Shown here one piece after another: positions 42,287-53,974 of a DNA stretch of 64,000 nt. Source of the stretch: Paraphaeosphaeria minitans. Lineage: Eukaryota > Ascomycota > Dothideomycetes > Pleosporales > Didymosphaeriaceae. The stretch covers positions 1,054,001 through 1,118,000 of the forward strand of contig WJXW01000014.1 in NCBI GenBank assembly GCA_015832175.1. The letters are read 5' to 3'. The position numbers were made by a program, and so were the translations under genes. The stretch's first letter is position 1, and each line of letters begins with the position of its first letter. The notes beneath the pieces were generated by a model. It had not been told where the DNA came from, did no database searches, and saw nothing but the letters and a program-made list of their open reading frames with translations.

Positions 42287-44188
42287 ATGTCGAGTATCGC
42301 CTACGCCGTTCTGGCGGTTTTGCCAGTAGTCGCATACTTGATTTATGCACAGCTGTACCGCTGGCGGTATAAGATGTTCAAAGGTGAGTTGTTTGTTGCA
42401 CCATCGAGGTAGACTTGTCATCTAATGTTTTCACTAGAGTTTCCTCAACTGCCGAATTCCCTTTTGATAGGCCATCTTCCCTATATCGCAAGCGGCTTCA
42501 AGAAATTTGGTGATGCTCGGTGCCATATCGGTATGAACTTCCTGCTGTCAAGGTAACCATTAACGCCACGTCGTAGACTACATCTTAGAAGGGATGGCGC
42601 AAGCTGCAGGACGTCCCGACGTCTTGTTTGTGGACGTGCGGCCGGCCAGTTACCCACTGACTGTTGTTAATTCCCACGCTGTCGCGGAGCAGATCTCAAG
42701 GGTCTCCAAAGGCTTCCCGACGAGCGTACGGAAGTCACCTACTATTTTCGAGTTCACACGTCTGATAGGCCATGAATCAGTCCTTTCCAAAGAGGTACGT
42801 CTACGCATCCTAAAGAATGCAAGTGCATCCATTCACATTCTAATGCGAGCCCGCAGGGTGATGCTTGGAAGACGCTCCGTAAACGTTTCAACCCTGGATT
42901 TGCTCCTCAGCATTTGACCACACTCTTACCAGCCATCGTCGACAAGACAACAACCTTCCTAGAGAAACTAGATTCTTTCGCTAAATCTGGACGTGAATTT
43001 GCTCTGGAACCTCTGTGCACCAACGTTACGTTCGATATTATTGGCGCTGTTGTCATGAATCTTAACTTTGAAGCACAAGATTTGCAAACCGGAGGCCATC
43101 CTGTCGTATACCATACTCGAAACCTTCTACGCACTTTTGAGAACTCAGGCCGTCCTGGTTTGATACCTTGGTGGACAAACGTTCCGTTGGTGACGTCGCG
43201 GATCCACCATAGCAACAAAGCCGACGCAGCTATCAAAAGGTGTATCAAGGACAAATTTGATGAAATCAGGGCTTCGCAAGAAGCAGGAGACGAACAAGCC
43301 CAAGACCGTTCAGTACTTGCGCTTGCCTTGAAAGACGTTGATCAGCTGTCGAGCAATGTCGTACAAAGCATAGCGGATCAGGTCAAGACATTTTTGTTCG
43401 CAGGCCATGACACTACTTCAATATTGCTTCAGTGGGTGTACTACGCCCTTTCCATCCACCCAAAGTGTCTCGAAACCATCCGTGCTGAGCACGATGCCGT
43501 CTTTGGCGACAAAGACCCTCGCAAGGTCTATCTGGCCAAACCTGATGAGACCACGAAAGCGCTGTCGTACACCTCTGCGTGTATCAAAGAAGCGCTTCGT
43601 CTCTGGCCTCCCGCTGGCAGTGCACGAATGTCGCCCGTCGGCAGTGGCTTCAAGATACGACTCGATGATGGACGAGAATTATGTACCGACGGCACGATTC
43701 TTTACCTGAACCACTTCATCATTCAACGCGACCCGAAAGTATATGGTGAGACGGCCAACGACTTTGTCCCCGAGCGCTGGCTGGGCGATAGCGACACAAC
43801 GTCAGCGTCGAAAGACGATACGTGGGACTCGAAGCAGTCGGGAGACCATAAGATTCCCATCAGTGCATGGAGGCCCTTCGAACGAGGACCACGCAACTGC
43901 ATCGGCCAGGAACTAGCTAATCTGGAAGCGAGAGTGATCTTGGCTTGTACAGTACGGAAATATGACTTCACCAAAATCGGTGCTGGGGAGGCGGAGCTGA
44001 ACGAGAAAGGGCTTCCTGTTTTGGATGACAAGGGGAGATATAAGCTCAAATCGGAACTGTTCAACGTAAGTTACTTCAACGTCCATATCATTGTCAAGCT
44101 AACATCGACACACCTGCAGGCCCCAGTTATCACCGCCAAACCGTTCGACAGGTGCATGATGAGAGTCAAGTTTCATGAGAAACCGTAA
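42287..44188 (+). CDS. Cytochrome P450, CYP59-like
   Basis: Five exons: 42287-42383, 42438-42530, 42577-42794, 42857-44065 and 44120-44188 give 561 residues. The N-terminus is a membrane anchor (about residues 5-22, AYAVLAVLPVVAYLIYAQLY) followed by a PQLPNSLLIG hinge. The monooxygenase motifs are intact: I-helix FAGHDTTS (317-324), ExxR at E381-R384, a PERW segment, and the heme loop FERGPRNCIG with Cys484. The heme region extended with QELANLEARVILA is, from memory, closest to the StcS/AflN (CYP59) group of sterigmatocystin/aflatoxin pathways and its many relatives of unknown substrate. No polyketide or terpene core gene is in the window, so it may act alone or in a dispersed pathway. Confidence 0.85.
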
Positions 44189-44348
44189 ATGCTCTAAAGG
44201 GGGTATGGGTCGTAGAATGACGACACGTAAGCCGGGGTAGACGTACCTGGTGGCGGTCAAATTAAAAAATACATAACGCTGTTGCATAGCAGGCTAATAA
44301 CATCAAAACTCAGCCTATTGTTTGTTTCGGACACTACTCCACCACGAC

Positions 44349-45434
44349 TCAATTCCACGCCAACAAGTCGTCATCGCTGACATCAGTGCCGCAGTCGTAC
44401 GAAAAGGTGTTGCCGACGAGCTCTGCAGAGGACGTGTGGAGCACGTCCCTTGCTTCTCTTTCCTCTAGTTTGATGGTCCACCCATGACTCTTCATTTCCT
44501 TGGTCATCGGGTCCATAATCGTACGCGTAGATAAATATCTCATCCGAAGATGATATAGCGGTAAATTGATTGTCGCCCAGCGCAATGAACTCGGATACCA
44601 ATTCTGAGCTTTGGGTTCCATGCGCCTTGTTTCTTCTCCGAAATGTCCAAAAGACAAATGCCCTTAAGTCCACGGCAGCGTCGCTTGATCTTGGTGAGGA
44701 TTTGAACATCACCATCGCTTAGTGTGAGATCGTCTTGGCAGGATTACGGATCAGCATTTTCTCTCATCCCATAGAGCGGGGGGGGGCGTGAAGGATGATG
44801 CCAGGGAACTCCTCGGTCGATAAGGACCAAGCAAGTCTCCGGAAACTTGATGCATACGTGTTTGATACGGCTCGCATTGTCTCGGCCGATTTGGTCGAAG
44901 GAAGAAGCTACGTCTTCGTGCCCATCAAGCTGGCACGCTCCGGACAACTAGAACTTGTTTTCAGCATAGAGCAGTGAGATGGCCTCGCGATGGGCAGTTT
45001 TATTCGTGAAGAGAATTTCAAGATCGAGTTCGAGGAACTGATCATCCGGTGGAGGTATACAGACAAGGCCTTCGGCTAAAAGAAGCTCTCTGTGTACTTG
45101 ATCGCAGAGCTCCCTTGATAGCTCATGAGTGGAAACCCGGCTTCCTAGGGTTCGTTGGCTACTTGTATCAGGCATGCACAGCAGAGAACTAGCAAACTCT
45201 GCTAAAATGCATGCCATAGCAATCTCCGAGGTGCAAGATACATGCTTCTAATAGATCGCGCGCTAGGTAGCACGTCTGGGGAGACGGTGTGATTTGACGA
45301 GAGTTGAAGGTGAGTGGGACAGACATGGGAGGGTTTTGTTGGTCAAGTACCGTGTCTAGCGCCCACCTCAAATGCAGGACTTTCATGGCTGATTTAAAGA
45401 TTAGACAAGATTTTTGTTGGTTGCACGAGTACAA
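44349..45434 (-). pseudogene. Decayed F-box/2EXR-type fungal protein
   Basis: Read on minus. A block of about 90 codons, ELCDQVHRELLLAEGLVCIP, then LELDLEILFTNKTAHREAIS and LLYAENKF, is the familiar fungal layout of an F-box/2EXR-like protein (helical start, hydrophobic LDxxILxxNKxxHREAxxxLYxxNxF). Directly after NKF comes an in-frame TAG (near 44948-44950). The frame then continues with GACQLDGHEDVASSFDQIG and NASRIKHVCIKFPE, the next conserved block of the same family. A later piece in another frame (SELVSEFIALGDNQFTAISS, 44349-44715) is its C-terminal part. One stop and at least one frame change make this a relic. Transposition is not needed to explain it. Confidence 0.55.
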
Positions 45435-45754
45435 AATCGTTCACATGCGACTATGTGAAGCACAGGTGGCACGTCCCCAGATGCATAGCTCACGTGATCG
45501 GTGTTCTTCTAGCCCCCGGCGTCTTGTCTGTCGAGAATCGGTATTTATTAGCAGCCCGATCTCTGATGAGTAATCGATCGTTATTTGCCAACAGGTCAAT
45601 GCACTTCGGACGAACATACGGGCGTCCGTTGATATAAACAAACAAATGTAGAGGGTTTTAAAAACACATTCTTCAAGTCTCTAGAGCGAAATACAGATCG
45701 GGTTGTTTTCCTGCTTAGGTTACGCGCACAGATAGCACGCAATTCCGTACCACG

Positions 45755-46876
45755 ATGACCTATTCCGACGGTGCGGTCGACACACCCCACACATCAACGG
45801 ACCGTGACGACGCGTCGCAATGCTGGTTCACTCGGATCACCGCTTACTTGAACCTGCATGGTCGCCGCAATAAAGTCCGGCGCGTCTTCCCTCGCGTTTC
45901 GCAAACTTCACAAGAGCGTCGCGATGCTTCTCTGACCGAACCGCCCTTCGATGCGAAAGCGTTGACACCGTCGGGCATTGGTGCTGCAAGCGAGAAGGGG
46001 AAGACAGTCTTGTACCTGGCCTATGGCTCGAATCTGTGCAAAGAGACGTTCAGGGAGAAGAGAGGCATCAATCCGCTGTCGCAGATTAATGTTCTCGTAC
46101 CTTCGTTACGGTTGACCTTCGACCTGCCGGGTGTTCCCTACATTGAACCATGTTTCGGAAACAGTGCGATGCGAGATCCCGACGCGACGGATAGCGAAGA
46201 TTACCACAAGGATCGGTGGAAGAAAGGCCTCGTAGGCTGCGTCTACGAAGTCACACCGAGTGACTATGCGCACATCATCGCGACCGAGGGAGGCGGAGCC
46301 GGATATCAGGACATCTTGGTGGAGTGTTACCTACTTCCTGATGGCGATACAGTGCCCGAAAAGCCTACAACGCAGCGATTCCTCGCCCATACGTTATTCG
46401 CGCCTCGCGAGAAATCGCACGCCCGACCTGATCCCTCGTATGCGCAACCTTCCGCACGCTACCTCAACTTGATCACCACTGGCGCCGCCGAGCTCTCCCT
46501 CCCGCGCGAGTACCAGCTATATCTGAACGAGATCCGGGCGTACACCATCACAACCAAGAAGCAGCAGGTGGGCAAAGTGCTGTTCGCCTCGATATGGTTG
46601 CCGTTTCTGCAATTGCTCTTCGCGCTGAACGCGCAATTCCAAGACGACAAGGGAAGAAGTCCGCCTTGGTTGGCACACATAGCAGCGTCGTTGTTCTTGG
46701 GCATCTGGCGTTGTTATGATGGGGCTTTCAAAAATGTCTTTGGGGATGGCGAGAGGACGCAAGGGGACGAGGCATCAAGCAAACAGGGAGACGAAATGGA
46801 CGAAGAGCAGTGGAGAAGAATTGGTGAAAAGAACGGATGGCTCCGCAGTAATGGAAAGATGGAGTATATGGCATAG
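45755..46876 (+). CDS. Gamma-glutamylcyclotransferase-like protein (GliK-like)
   Basis: Intronless, 373 residues. After 85 disordered residues comes the GGCT fold: VLYLAYGSNL (YGSNL at 90-94, the substrate loop), LVPSLRLTFDLPG, FGNS, then GLVGCVYEVTPSDYAHI and TEGGGAGYQ, with E178 in the position of the catalytic glutamate. A hydrophobic stretch (VLFASIWLPFLQLLFALNA, about 270-290) could be a membrane segment, unusual for soluble GGCT. The C-terminus is charged. Such enzymes cyclise gamma-glutamyl peptides to 5-oxoproline. In fungi GliK-type members act in sulfur-containing metabolite pathways, but other relatives are of unknown function. Nearby P450 and acetyltransferase genes make a metabolite role possible, not shown. 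Confidence 0.78.
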   Translation: MTYSDGAVDTPHTSTDRDDASQCWFTRITAYLNLHGRRNKVRRVFPRVSQTSQERRDASLTEPPFDAKALTPSGIGAASEKGKTVLYLAYGSNLCKETFREKRGINPLSQINVLVPSLRLTFDLPGVPYIEPCFGNSAMRDPDATDSEDYHKDRWKKGLVGCVYEVTPSDYAHIIATEGGGAGYQDILVECYLLPDGDTVPEKPTTQRFLAHTLFAPREKSHARPDPSYAQPSARYLNLITTGAAELSLPREYQLYLNEIRAYTITTKKQQVGKVLFASIWLPFLQLLFALNAQFQDDKGRSPPWLAHIAASLFLGIWRCYDGAFKNVFGDGERTQGDEASSKQGDEMDEEQWRRIGEKNGWLRSNGKMEYMA

Positions 46877-47274
46877 AGGTTGTAATGCCTGCTTGAATAT
46901 TGATCTTTAAGTAGACACACGAATCCGCCTCACCTATAGCATCGCAACAAAGTTCACAGAGAAAAGCGCACGATGCTTAATCGACCCAACATACCAAGCT
47001 ACTCCACTATTTGATCTTTATCCGTCCCGCTGTTTGATCCTCTTCCGTTTGTTTCTCGTTGGTTGGATTGCTTGCTGACTTTTGAAGGTTCCAGAGACCA
47101 GGTCTTTATGCAAGTGCACATCTGGTGACATTCGCGCTGGCTGCCTCACGGATATTTCAAGGCAGTGGTTGTGCTCAAACATTCGAACCATCCACGCGCG
47201 AGACACTGGTCTCTGCTTTTGCTAGTTCATTTCTTGATTTCCCAGATGATCTGAGGCTTTGAATCTTTGGCGCT
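46877..47274. other. Intergenic, about 400 bp
   Basis: No gene is seen. It is the 3' flank of the GGCT-like gene and the leader of the broken gene at 47275. Confidence 0.35.
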
Positions 47275-47995
47275 ATGTCTGGTGTCACCATCGTTATCGT
47301 GGAAGACGCCGATGCAGCCCTCACCAATCATCTCCTGCTCTATGCCCGATCTCAGGCCGACGGTGACGAGTTCGATCTCGACATCTCCACGGTCGCGACT
47401 ACCCGAAATAAGGTGTTCAGATTTGCCCAAGAAGACCCCGAACTGGTCATGCGACCTCTAATCCAAGAATTTTAAAAAAGAAGTAGAAAGGTTTCTGGTT
47501 GGAGGAAGTTGAGAGGATCATGACTGACTTAAATCGATCAGATCCTGTGAACGATGGCGGTTATCGTGATTTCATCCTGCTCGATGACAAGGGCGTGGAA
47601 AACCAAACCATCTTGGTATTTCGAAGCGGGATGAACGTGAACCAAGATCTTGACATGGATGCGCAGGAGTTTCTTTATGTTGACGAGTTCAACAAGATGC
47701 GGATTCCGTGTGAGTGTATGAGTATCATACAGGTCAGCCAGGAACTTGGAGGCAGGGGATTGAAGAGTTGTGCAACGAGGAAGACACGAGGAAGTCGACC
47801 GATGCAAATGTGCGCCGAGTGTGGTCCTTCGGGGATCCCTACTATGAAGGACATTATATACCCTACAAGGCGAGGGCCGGAGATGCGACCAAGGAGCTCA
47901 GCTGGATCTTGCTTGATAGGGGGGGACGCGAAACAGCAATCGCATCTGTGGGCTTGGTTTGCGTGAAACATTATTACCCTCACTCCACCTCATAG
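47275..47995 (+). pseudogene. Small unidentified gene with two frame breaks
   Basis: The ATG at 47275 opens MSGVTIVIVEDADAALTNHL and continues to RPLIQEF, then TAA at a run of As (about 47471-47482). Skipping one base there restores KKEVERF. A coding stretch in the next frame follows, DGGYRDFILLDDKGVENQTI and LDMDAQEFLYVDEFNKMRIP, to about 47710. From about 47714 the sense moves to a third frame (YEYHTGQPGTWRQGIEELC, then RRVWSFGDPYYEGHYIPYKA) to a stop at 47995. The pieces keep amino-acid composition and order, so it looks like one gene of about 230 residues recently broken, or affected by indels. No family is recognised. It overlaps the 3' end of the acetyltransferase gene by 16 bp, tail to tail. 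Confidence 0.45.
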
Positions 47996-48744
47996 ACAGC
48001 AATCTGCTTCGCCAACCCCTCAGGACTAATTTCATCGCCTTCCCAGGTCATCTTCTCTTTCTCCACGAAGCCCTCCTTCAAATAAACCCTCATTCCCATC
48101 GGCGGTCCCACAACACCCTGACCCAGCTTGTTCAACCGACTATACTCCAAACTCCACCTGACCAACTTAGTCCCATGCCTCCGTCCCCAATACGCCGGAT
48201 GCGTGACCAACATATCCAACTCCACCAGCTTTTCAAACCCTCATCGCACACGCGCCGCGTTTTCAAAATCAATCATGGCATCACGATGCCCCTGATGCCG
48301 GTCCCTCCCTCTCAGCTCTGGTTTCGAAGGCAGTTCAGCGCCCATCAAAGCCTTCCCTCCAGCTTCCCGCCACGCGCGTCCGCGCTCCGTCCCAACTTTC
48401 AGCACCAAGGTCGCCACAGGAACTTGATTGCCTTCCTCGACATCGTGTCCAAGACCCGTCGTCACGCCCTCAGGGAAATGCGCCTCTGTTTTCGAGCGCT
48501 CGGACGCGTCAAATGCATCCGTGGCGACCAGGACGATGAATTGCGGGTCTTGGAGAGATTGGATCGCCCACGCGGTGTACTGTGCGAGCATATCCTCCGG
48601 GTACTGGGGGTAGTAAGGACGGGCCCATTTGGTGTTTGGGGAGTAGTGGAAGGAGGCGACGTAGAGGAGCCCCAGACGCGGGATGTCGGAAGGAAGGGCT
48701 GGGCGGGTACCTGGTGGTAGTGGAGGGTGTTGGATTGGAGACAT
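47980..48744 (-). pseudogene. GNAT acetyltransferase with an in-frame TGA
   Basis: One uninterrupted frame on minus from 48744 to 47980 except for a TGA at 48243-48241. The N-terminal part (RPALPSDIPRLGLLYVASF) has the usual opening of a fungal GNAT (x-P-A-x-xSD...), then FIVLVATD. After the TGA the same frame gives KLVELDMLVTHPAYWGRRHG and TKLVRW, the acetyl-CoA binding motif (x-x-x-RRxG-T), then LKEGFVEKE, to a stop at 47980. No intron of acceptable size removes the TGA, and its context (TGA then G) is not a known readthrough signal. It is a pseudogene with one recent nonsense change, a sequencing error, or a special case. Length would be 254 residues. Substrate unknown. Confidence 0.7.
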
Positions 48745-49380
48745 GGTTGAGTGTGGTCAGGAAAGATGATGCGAATCAAGTAGCTGACGTGGGAGTGCAT
48801 TGCTATCCTGTGCTCTTGAAGCCATGTCGATTTTGGGTTGATCTATGGACGTATGGGATTCTTCCTGTCACTCCGCAGTAGTGGACTCCGAAGAGTCGCT
48901 TAGGGTTTAGCGTATTCAGGGTTAGCAAGAATATGGCGACATTGTTGACAGCTGATAAGTGTGTCCTTGCTCCGATGCACCTTGGGAATGAGATGAATGT
49001 GTATTCAACCGTGTCCAGAGCCAATCACGGAGTTTTGGCGACATTCGTAGTCTTCTCCCGAGGACCATGCATGAACAACGACTGCTGATCGCTGCTTGAG
49101 ACAGGATCAAACTCCGAGCATACCATAAGTATCCATGCGAGCGCCTGACTAGAATGACCAAAACCATGCTTGAGTCCGTAGATATAGCTGTACAATACCT
49201 TCCAGTTGCATTGGTGATCGTTCAGTCTGTTCGATTTCGTGACGTCATAACCTACACCTGCTACTGAGATACTCTAATCAAGAGACATTCTATCCAGCGA
49301 ATGCGTTCGTCTATGTGCGTCGCATGAAGTCTTATTGGGAAGCTTTCCTTTGACTGATGTGCGTTGAATTTCGATCACGT
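48745..49380. other. Intergenic, about 640 bp
   Basis: 5' flank of the GNAT gene and 3' flank of the two-TM protein. Nothing recognised. Confidence 0.4.
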
Positions 49381-50094
49381 TCAAAACATGTTCAAGATCC
49401 GCCTGAAAGCATACCAAGCTGCATACAGAGCCATCAACAGAACGACAACCATTGCGGCCATCACCCTTCCTCGCATCTCAAATGCGTCACTTATTTCCAG
49501 CTTAGCGATCTTCCTGATGTTTCTATGAAGATGCCATGACCGGCGACTTCTCTTCTTTTTACCGGATCTCTGGTCTGGATGTAGAGAATCGGGTGGCTTA
49601 ACGTGGGATGTTGAGCCCTGTCGATCCCATCTCGAGTCGTAAGGCTCTTGGTACGGCTCGGGATCGAGGAAGTTGGAGAGGTTGGAGTTCTTGGTTCGTG
49701 AGGCGGCGTTCTGGGTGTCAATGAGGAAGAGGGAAATGAGGAAGGACGTGAACAGGAAGGGAGTTAGGATAATCTGTGGTTGGTTAGTGTACGTCTTAGC
49801 GGACTTTTGAACCAATTCAGTGGGCAATGCTCTGGGGTTGACCTAAGGTGCAGTAGGTAGAGTGACAGCATTGCAGTCAGCTACGGAGATAACGGGGCTG
49901 AAAACGGACCCGCTGGTACAGAGGCTCCTCCGGTACGTCCGCTTCGTTTGGCGGAGATGATGGCGGAGATGCAGTGAGGGAATGGTTTGCGGGGTGTCCC
50001 AGCCGAAGAAACGGATCATCTGAGCTTTTCTTCTTGTGTCTTCTTCGAGCTGTAGGAGACGGCGGCGGGCTGGGCGGGAAGTGTCTCTGGTCAT
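49381..50094 (-). CDS. Two-TM membrane protein, uncharacterised
   Basis: Exon 1 50094-49885 and exon 2 49842-49381 (42-nt intron, phase 0) give 223 residues. The start MTRDTSRPARRRLLQLEEDT is basic and helical, followed by MIRFFGWD and a Pro/Ser-rich segment. Two hydrophobic helices follow: ILTPFLFTSFLISLFLIDTQ (about residues 91-111) and VMAAMVVVLLMALYAAWYAF at the C-terminus. Between them lies a charged loop with KKKRSRRS and a DPEPYQEPYDSRWD motif. This looks like a small organelle membrane protein (ER or mitochondrial). An alternative start at 50122 gives a different frame without the joined continuation, so 50094 is preferred. Confidence 0.6.
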
Positions 50095-51299
50095 TTCGCT
50101 GTCGAGGCGGCGCAGCCTCCATTGCTTGACAAGCTTGAAGCGTGGCTGTGGCTGTGGTTGTAGCTGTAGCTCATATACTTAGAACAGAGGATATTGCAAG
50201 CATGTGTGAGTTGAATAGCTGGGTCGCGTGCATCGCATGCTGCGAGGCGTATATGAACCGAGCCGAGGCGGGTCCACGCGCGTCATTCCGTGGGTCCCGC
50301 ATTGGCTACTGTACGGGGGTTATAGACTACCGGTAGTCTAGGTACTCGTAGGGCTGGCTGGCTGGCTGGCCTGCACCCTCTGGCCGGGGCTGACTCTTCT
50401 GGCACCGGGCATCGCACGAGCTGCGTAGATCGAGGTTTCGGATCAGCGAGCTTCCAAAGCCAGATTTCTCGCATCTCGGACCTTCATAGACTAACGTCAC
50501 GCTCGTCCTCTTCCCGAGCATTGAGTGGATAGCAAGATCGACTGGTGCTTGGATGCGCCGTCTCCGACCCAGATCCGGAACAACTTGGCTGCCAGTGTCG
50601 GTGGCTCGGAAAGCTCCTGGACACATGCGGCGGCGTGCACAAAGTGTGTAGTACGAGAAACACGGACATGCCGATCTAGGTCCTGCGCTGACCGATGCTC
50701 CGCGGCGACGTCGAGATGCCAAAATTGGACGTTGGTGATGAGTAGAGCGGGAAGCGGGCTTGACTGGTATCCGCGATGCTTGGCGGGTTCTTGACCCTTA
50801 AGAACTTCAACCCGCGAGGCCACGGTTGGCTTGATCAAGGCTTCTGGTAGCGCAACCTCTGCCAAAGTAGGAACCCCTGTGCGTGCATTGGCCTTTGTTC
50901 AGGACGGTCAACGCGTCCAATGCTGCTGCCTGAGGGCCTGTATATGATTGCTGACCTGCCCAGCCTTGACTTGACGACCAATTCTTCTCTTTGATTCTGA
51001 AGACCCCATGACAAATAATCCTTCGCTTAGTCAGACGGTCGGGACGAAAAGCGGCGGAAAGAACGCAAACGCTCCTCGCAGCGTTTTGAGCGCGCACCTA
51101 GCACATTTCTGTCATTCTTGTTGCCTCTCTGTGATCCGGATCGTACGAGCTCGAGTCTAAGGAGCGAGCTCGTAATCTCTTATATCTTATCTCAGCGTAG
51201 CAAGGTGTGCGGAGCCTTCGGACGAACGCTCAAGGGCAGGGGCGGGGGCCGGGCCAACTTTAGTCACGACGTATTGTGGGAACGAGGTCGACGTTCGAA
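50095..51299. other. Intergenic, 1.2 kb, G+C-rich parts
   Basis: No supported gene. A GGCT tetranucleotide run lies at about 50351-50371. A minus frame at 50497-50865 is open for 122 codons but lacks recognisable features. The right end is the promoter of the Zn2Cys6 regulator. Confidence 0.4.
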
Positions 51300-53974
51300 A
51301 TGCCCAAGGAAGAGAGCTTGCCTACGCGGAAGAAGATGAGGAAGGGGACTCATAGTTGCTTCGAATGTACGTCACACCAGATCCATGGCCTGCTCCCAAA
51401 TCGTTGCCTGCCTACACCTTCAACTTTTCTTTACTTTGACCTGCTCGAATCATCCTTCTACGCTTTTCCCTTGTGTAGCAGCCACTTAGGGCCAATCCCC
51501 CCGTTCATCCTCACGATATCCTTTTGACCATGAAAGCCCTTACTTAACGTTGACCCAGGCCGCCGACGAAAGATCAGATGCATCTACCCAGTAGACAACC
51601 CGAACGTCTGCTCAGAATGCTTTGCACGTGGCAGCCGCTGCATAGACCAAGAGCATGCTGACCCAGAGGTTGTTGTTGATCACAGGAAGAACCTTCGCGA
51701 GCGTGTCTCGCGATTGGAGGCTCTCGTCGACTCCCTTCTCGAAGAGAAAACGGAAAGGAGCACCTCAGACTCCGCATCAATGTCACATTCGAACTATGTA
51801 TCAAGAACGCCCAACCTTGTCACAAAGGACACATTCCCGCCTACACCTCTTTCTTCAGAAGCTTCGGCATCCATCAACATACTCAAGGAAACACAAAGGG
51901 CGCCATCTGATAGGGGACATCATGTGCCCATTCTGTCTATCTTCGAGGACGCTCTCAATGATGCCGAAGAGCGGATCAAAGCTCGTATGGAACCGCTGCG
52001 AAAGGACTTGAACCCTGCATCGACCTCATCCGAGCGCTATACATTGAGCTACACTAACCCAGGCGACGTAATGGAGAGCAACAACTCATTCGGCCAACAG
52101 GCCAAAAGAGAACGCACCAAGCAAGCACTTCTCGCCATGCTGCCTTCTTATGAGAAACTAAACAAGATCCTTACTACCAACAGCGAGTGGTGGCAGACTT
52201 GGCGACTGAAGTGCAGTGGCACATCTGCCAGTGATGAGACGCTGGCTCAGTTCGCTTCAGAGGCCCTGTCTTCGGGTAATATTGGCGCAATGGGAACCGT
52301 TGTTCTAGCCGTCGGTATCTGCTCAGATGATGAGAAAGAAGTCGAGAAGTTCATTGAGATTGTCGATCGATGGGTATTGGGGGATGATGAATATGCTGCC
52401 ACTCTCGAGGGCATGGAGTGTCTGATTTTGAAGGCCAAGTGGTATGCAGATGTTGGCCAACCGCGCCGCGCATGGCTCGCTTACAGGAAAGGTTTGATGT
52501 ATACCCAACTCATGGTACGTCTTACAACAAGGTATGTAGGATCAAAGCTGACGCTTCGCAGGGGCTCCACCGCAAGCGCACATCGTCAGCAGCCCACGAA
52601 TCCATCTGGTGGGCCCTCTACCATGGCGACCGCTTCCTCTCGTTGCTCCTTGGTCTCCCTTACGGCGTCTCAGATACGCACTGTGACCTGTCGCTACCGG
52701 ATACACCCAATGGACCTTATATGTCACCGTTGACCTTTATGAACAAGCTGTCCATTCTTGCCGGAAAGGTCATCGACCGTAACCAGGGCATTGCTGAGCA
52801 GTCTTTCGCTTGGGCGCTCCAGCTTGATCAAGAACTCGAAGATCTGTATAAGAAGCTGGACCCAGCATGGCTCGAGTACTCCGAGCTCCTCGCCGATATT
52901 GAAAGCAATGCTGCGGAGTTGCGTGAGCGGATCATCTCGCAGATGGTCTACCATCAGATCCGGGTCTACCTGCACCTCCCCTTCATGCTCAAGTCGGCGA
53001 TGAACAGCCGCTTCACCTATAGCCGTACCGCGTGCGTCAACGGCTCGCGCGAAATGCTGAAGCTGTACCAAGCGCTGCGTACCGGAGAAGTACAGCCACT
53101 CTACGAGTGCAAAGCTGTTGACTTCATCGGCTTCACCTCCGCAGTGCTGATCGTCCTCGGCCTCTTTAATTACGGCGCAACCAACACGCCGATATCCCCT
53201 GCCGCCCGCGAAGCAGACATCCGCCTTATCGAACAGTCCATCGACATCTTCCGGCGAGCCTCCTCCGAGAAAGGCGGAAAGGTCGCCCTGCAGTCCGCAG
53301 AGGTTCTCGACAAGATGCTGAACAAATTGAAGGTCGAAATTGGCCAGCCAGCCAGCAACAGCAATCCAAACGAGCTCGACGACTGCTCAAGCATGTCAGA
53401 ATTCGTGATCCCCTACTTCGGCACACTGCACATCCGCCGCGGCGGCCGCCCTGTCTGCCAAACCGCCACGAGTCACCACGATAAGCAGATGAGGCTGGAC
53501 GCCCAGAGCACAAGCCCCCTGAACACAACAACAACCACCAAAAGCACAAACGCCCAGTCCACACCGCGCTCCGACCCAACGAGCAGCGCGGGCGACTTCT
53601 TTAGCCGCAGCACGACGAGCAACCAGGGCCTCGTGACGCCCTCAACGACCAACACGTCGGCGACGTCGCCGAACCAGGCGTCGGGCTTCACCGACCCGTT
53701 CATCTCATACGACGGATTCTACAACTGGGGGAATGCGCTGGACACGCAGTCGCAGGCGGGCACCGCATCGGGCACGCAGATCAACGACGACTCGTTGAAC
53801 AACTTCCCGCTGCCGACGAACAACTTCTCGTGGCAGAACATGCCCATGGATATTGACCAGGACTGGAGTTGGTTCTTGAACGATGGCGGGAACGGGAGCA
53901 ATACCACGACGAACACGAATGCGGCTGTGAACCCGGATGCGTTTGCACAGCAGGGGTTTGTGGGTTTCGGATAG
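51300..53974 (+). CDS. Zn2Cys6 transcription factor
   Basis: Exons 51300-51366, 51559-52514 and 52562-53974 give 811 residues. The zinc cluster is Cys20-x2-Cys23-x6-Cys30-x9-Cys40-x2-Cys43-x6-Cys50; a 192-nt intron splits the Cys23 codon, so the motif appears only after splicing. A short coiled coil follows (LRERVSRLEALVDSLLEEKT). Then comes a middle homology region of the fungal-specific TF type (WWALYHGDRFLSLLLGLPYG, then MVYHQIRVYLHLPFML), about residues 340-600. The tail is Ser/Thr/Asn/Pro-rich with aromatic residues near the end (DWSWFLNDGG), an activation-domain look. Targets are unknown. No clear cluster surrounds it, so a pathway-specific role is not supported. Confidence 0.9.

Noticed and set aside
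42287..44188. Whole toxin-type biosynthetic cluster around the CYP59-like P450
   Set aside because: No polyketide synthase, NRPS or terpene gene in the window; neighbours are mostly housekeeping, so only a single P450 is supported.
48241..48243. TGA in the GNAT gene as selenocysteine or programmed readthrough
   Set aside because: Fungi of this type lack selenocysteine insertion, and the TGA-G context is not the usual TGA-CTA readthrough signal.
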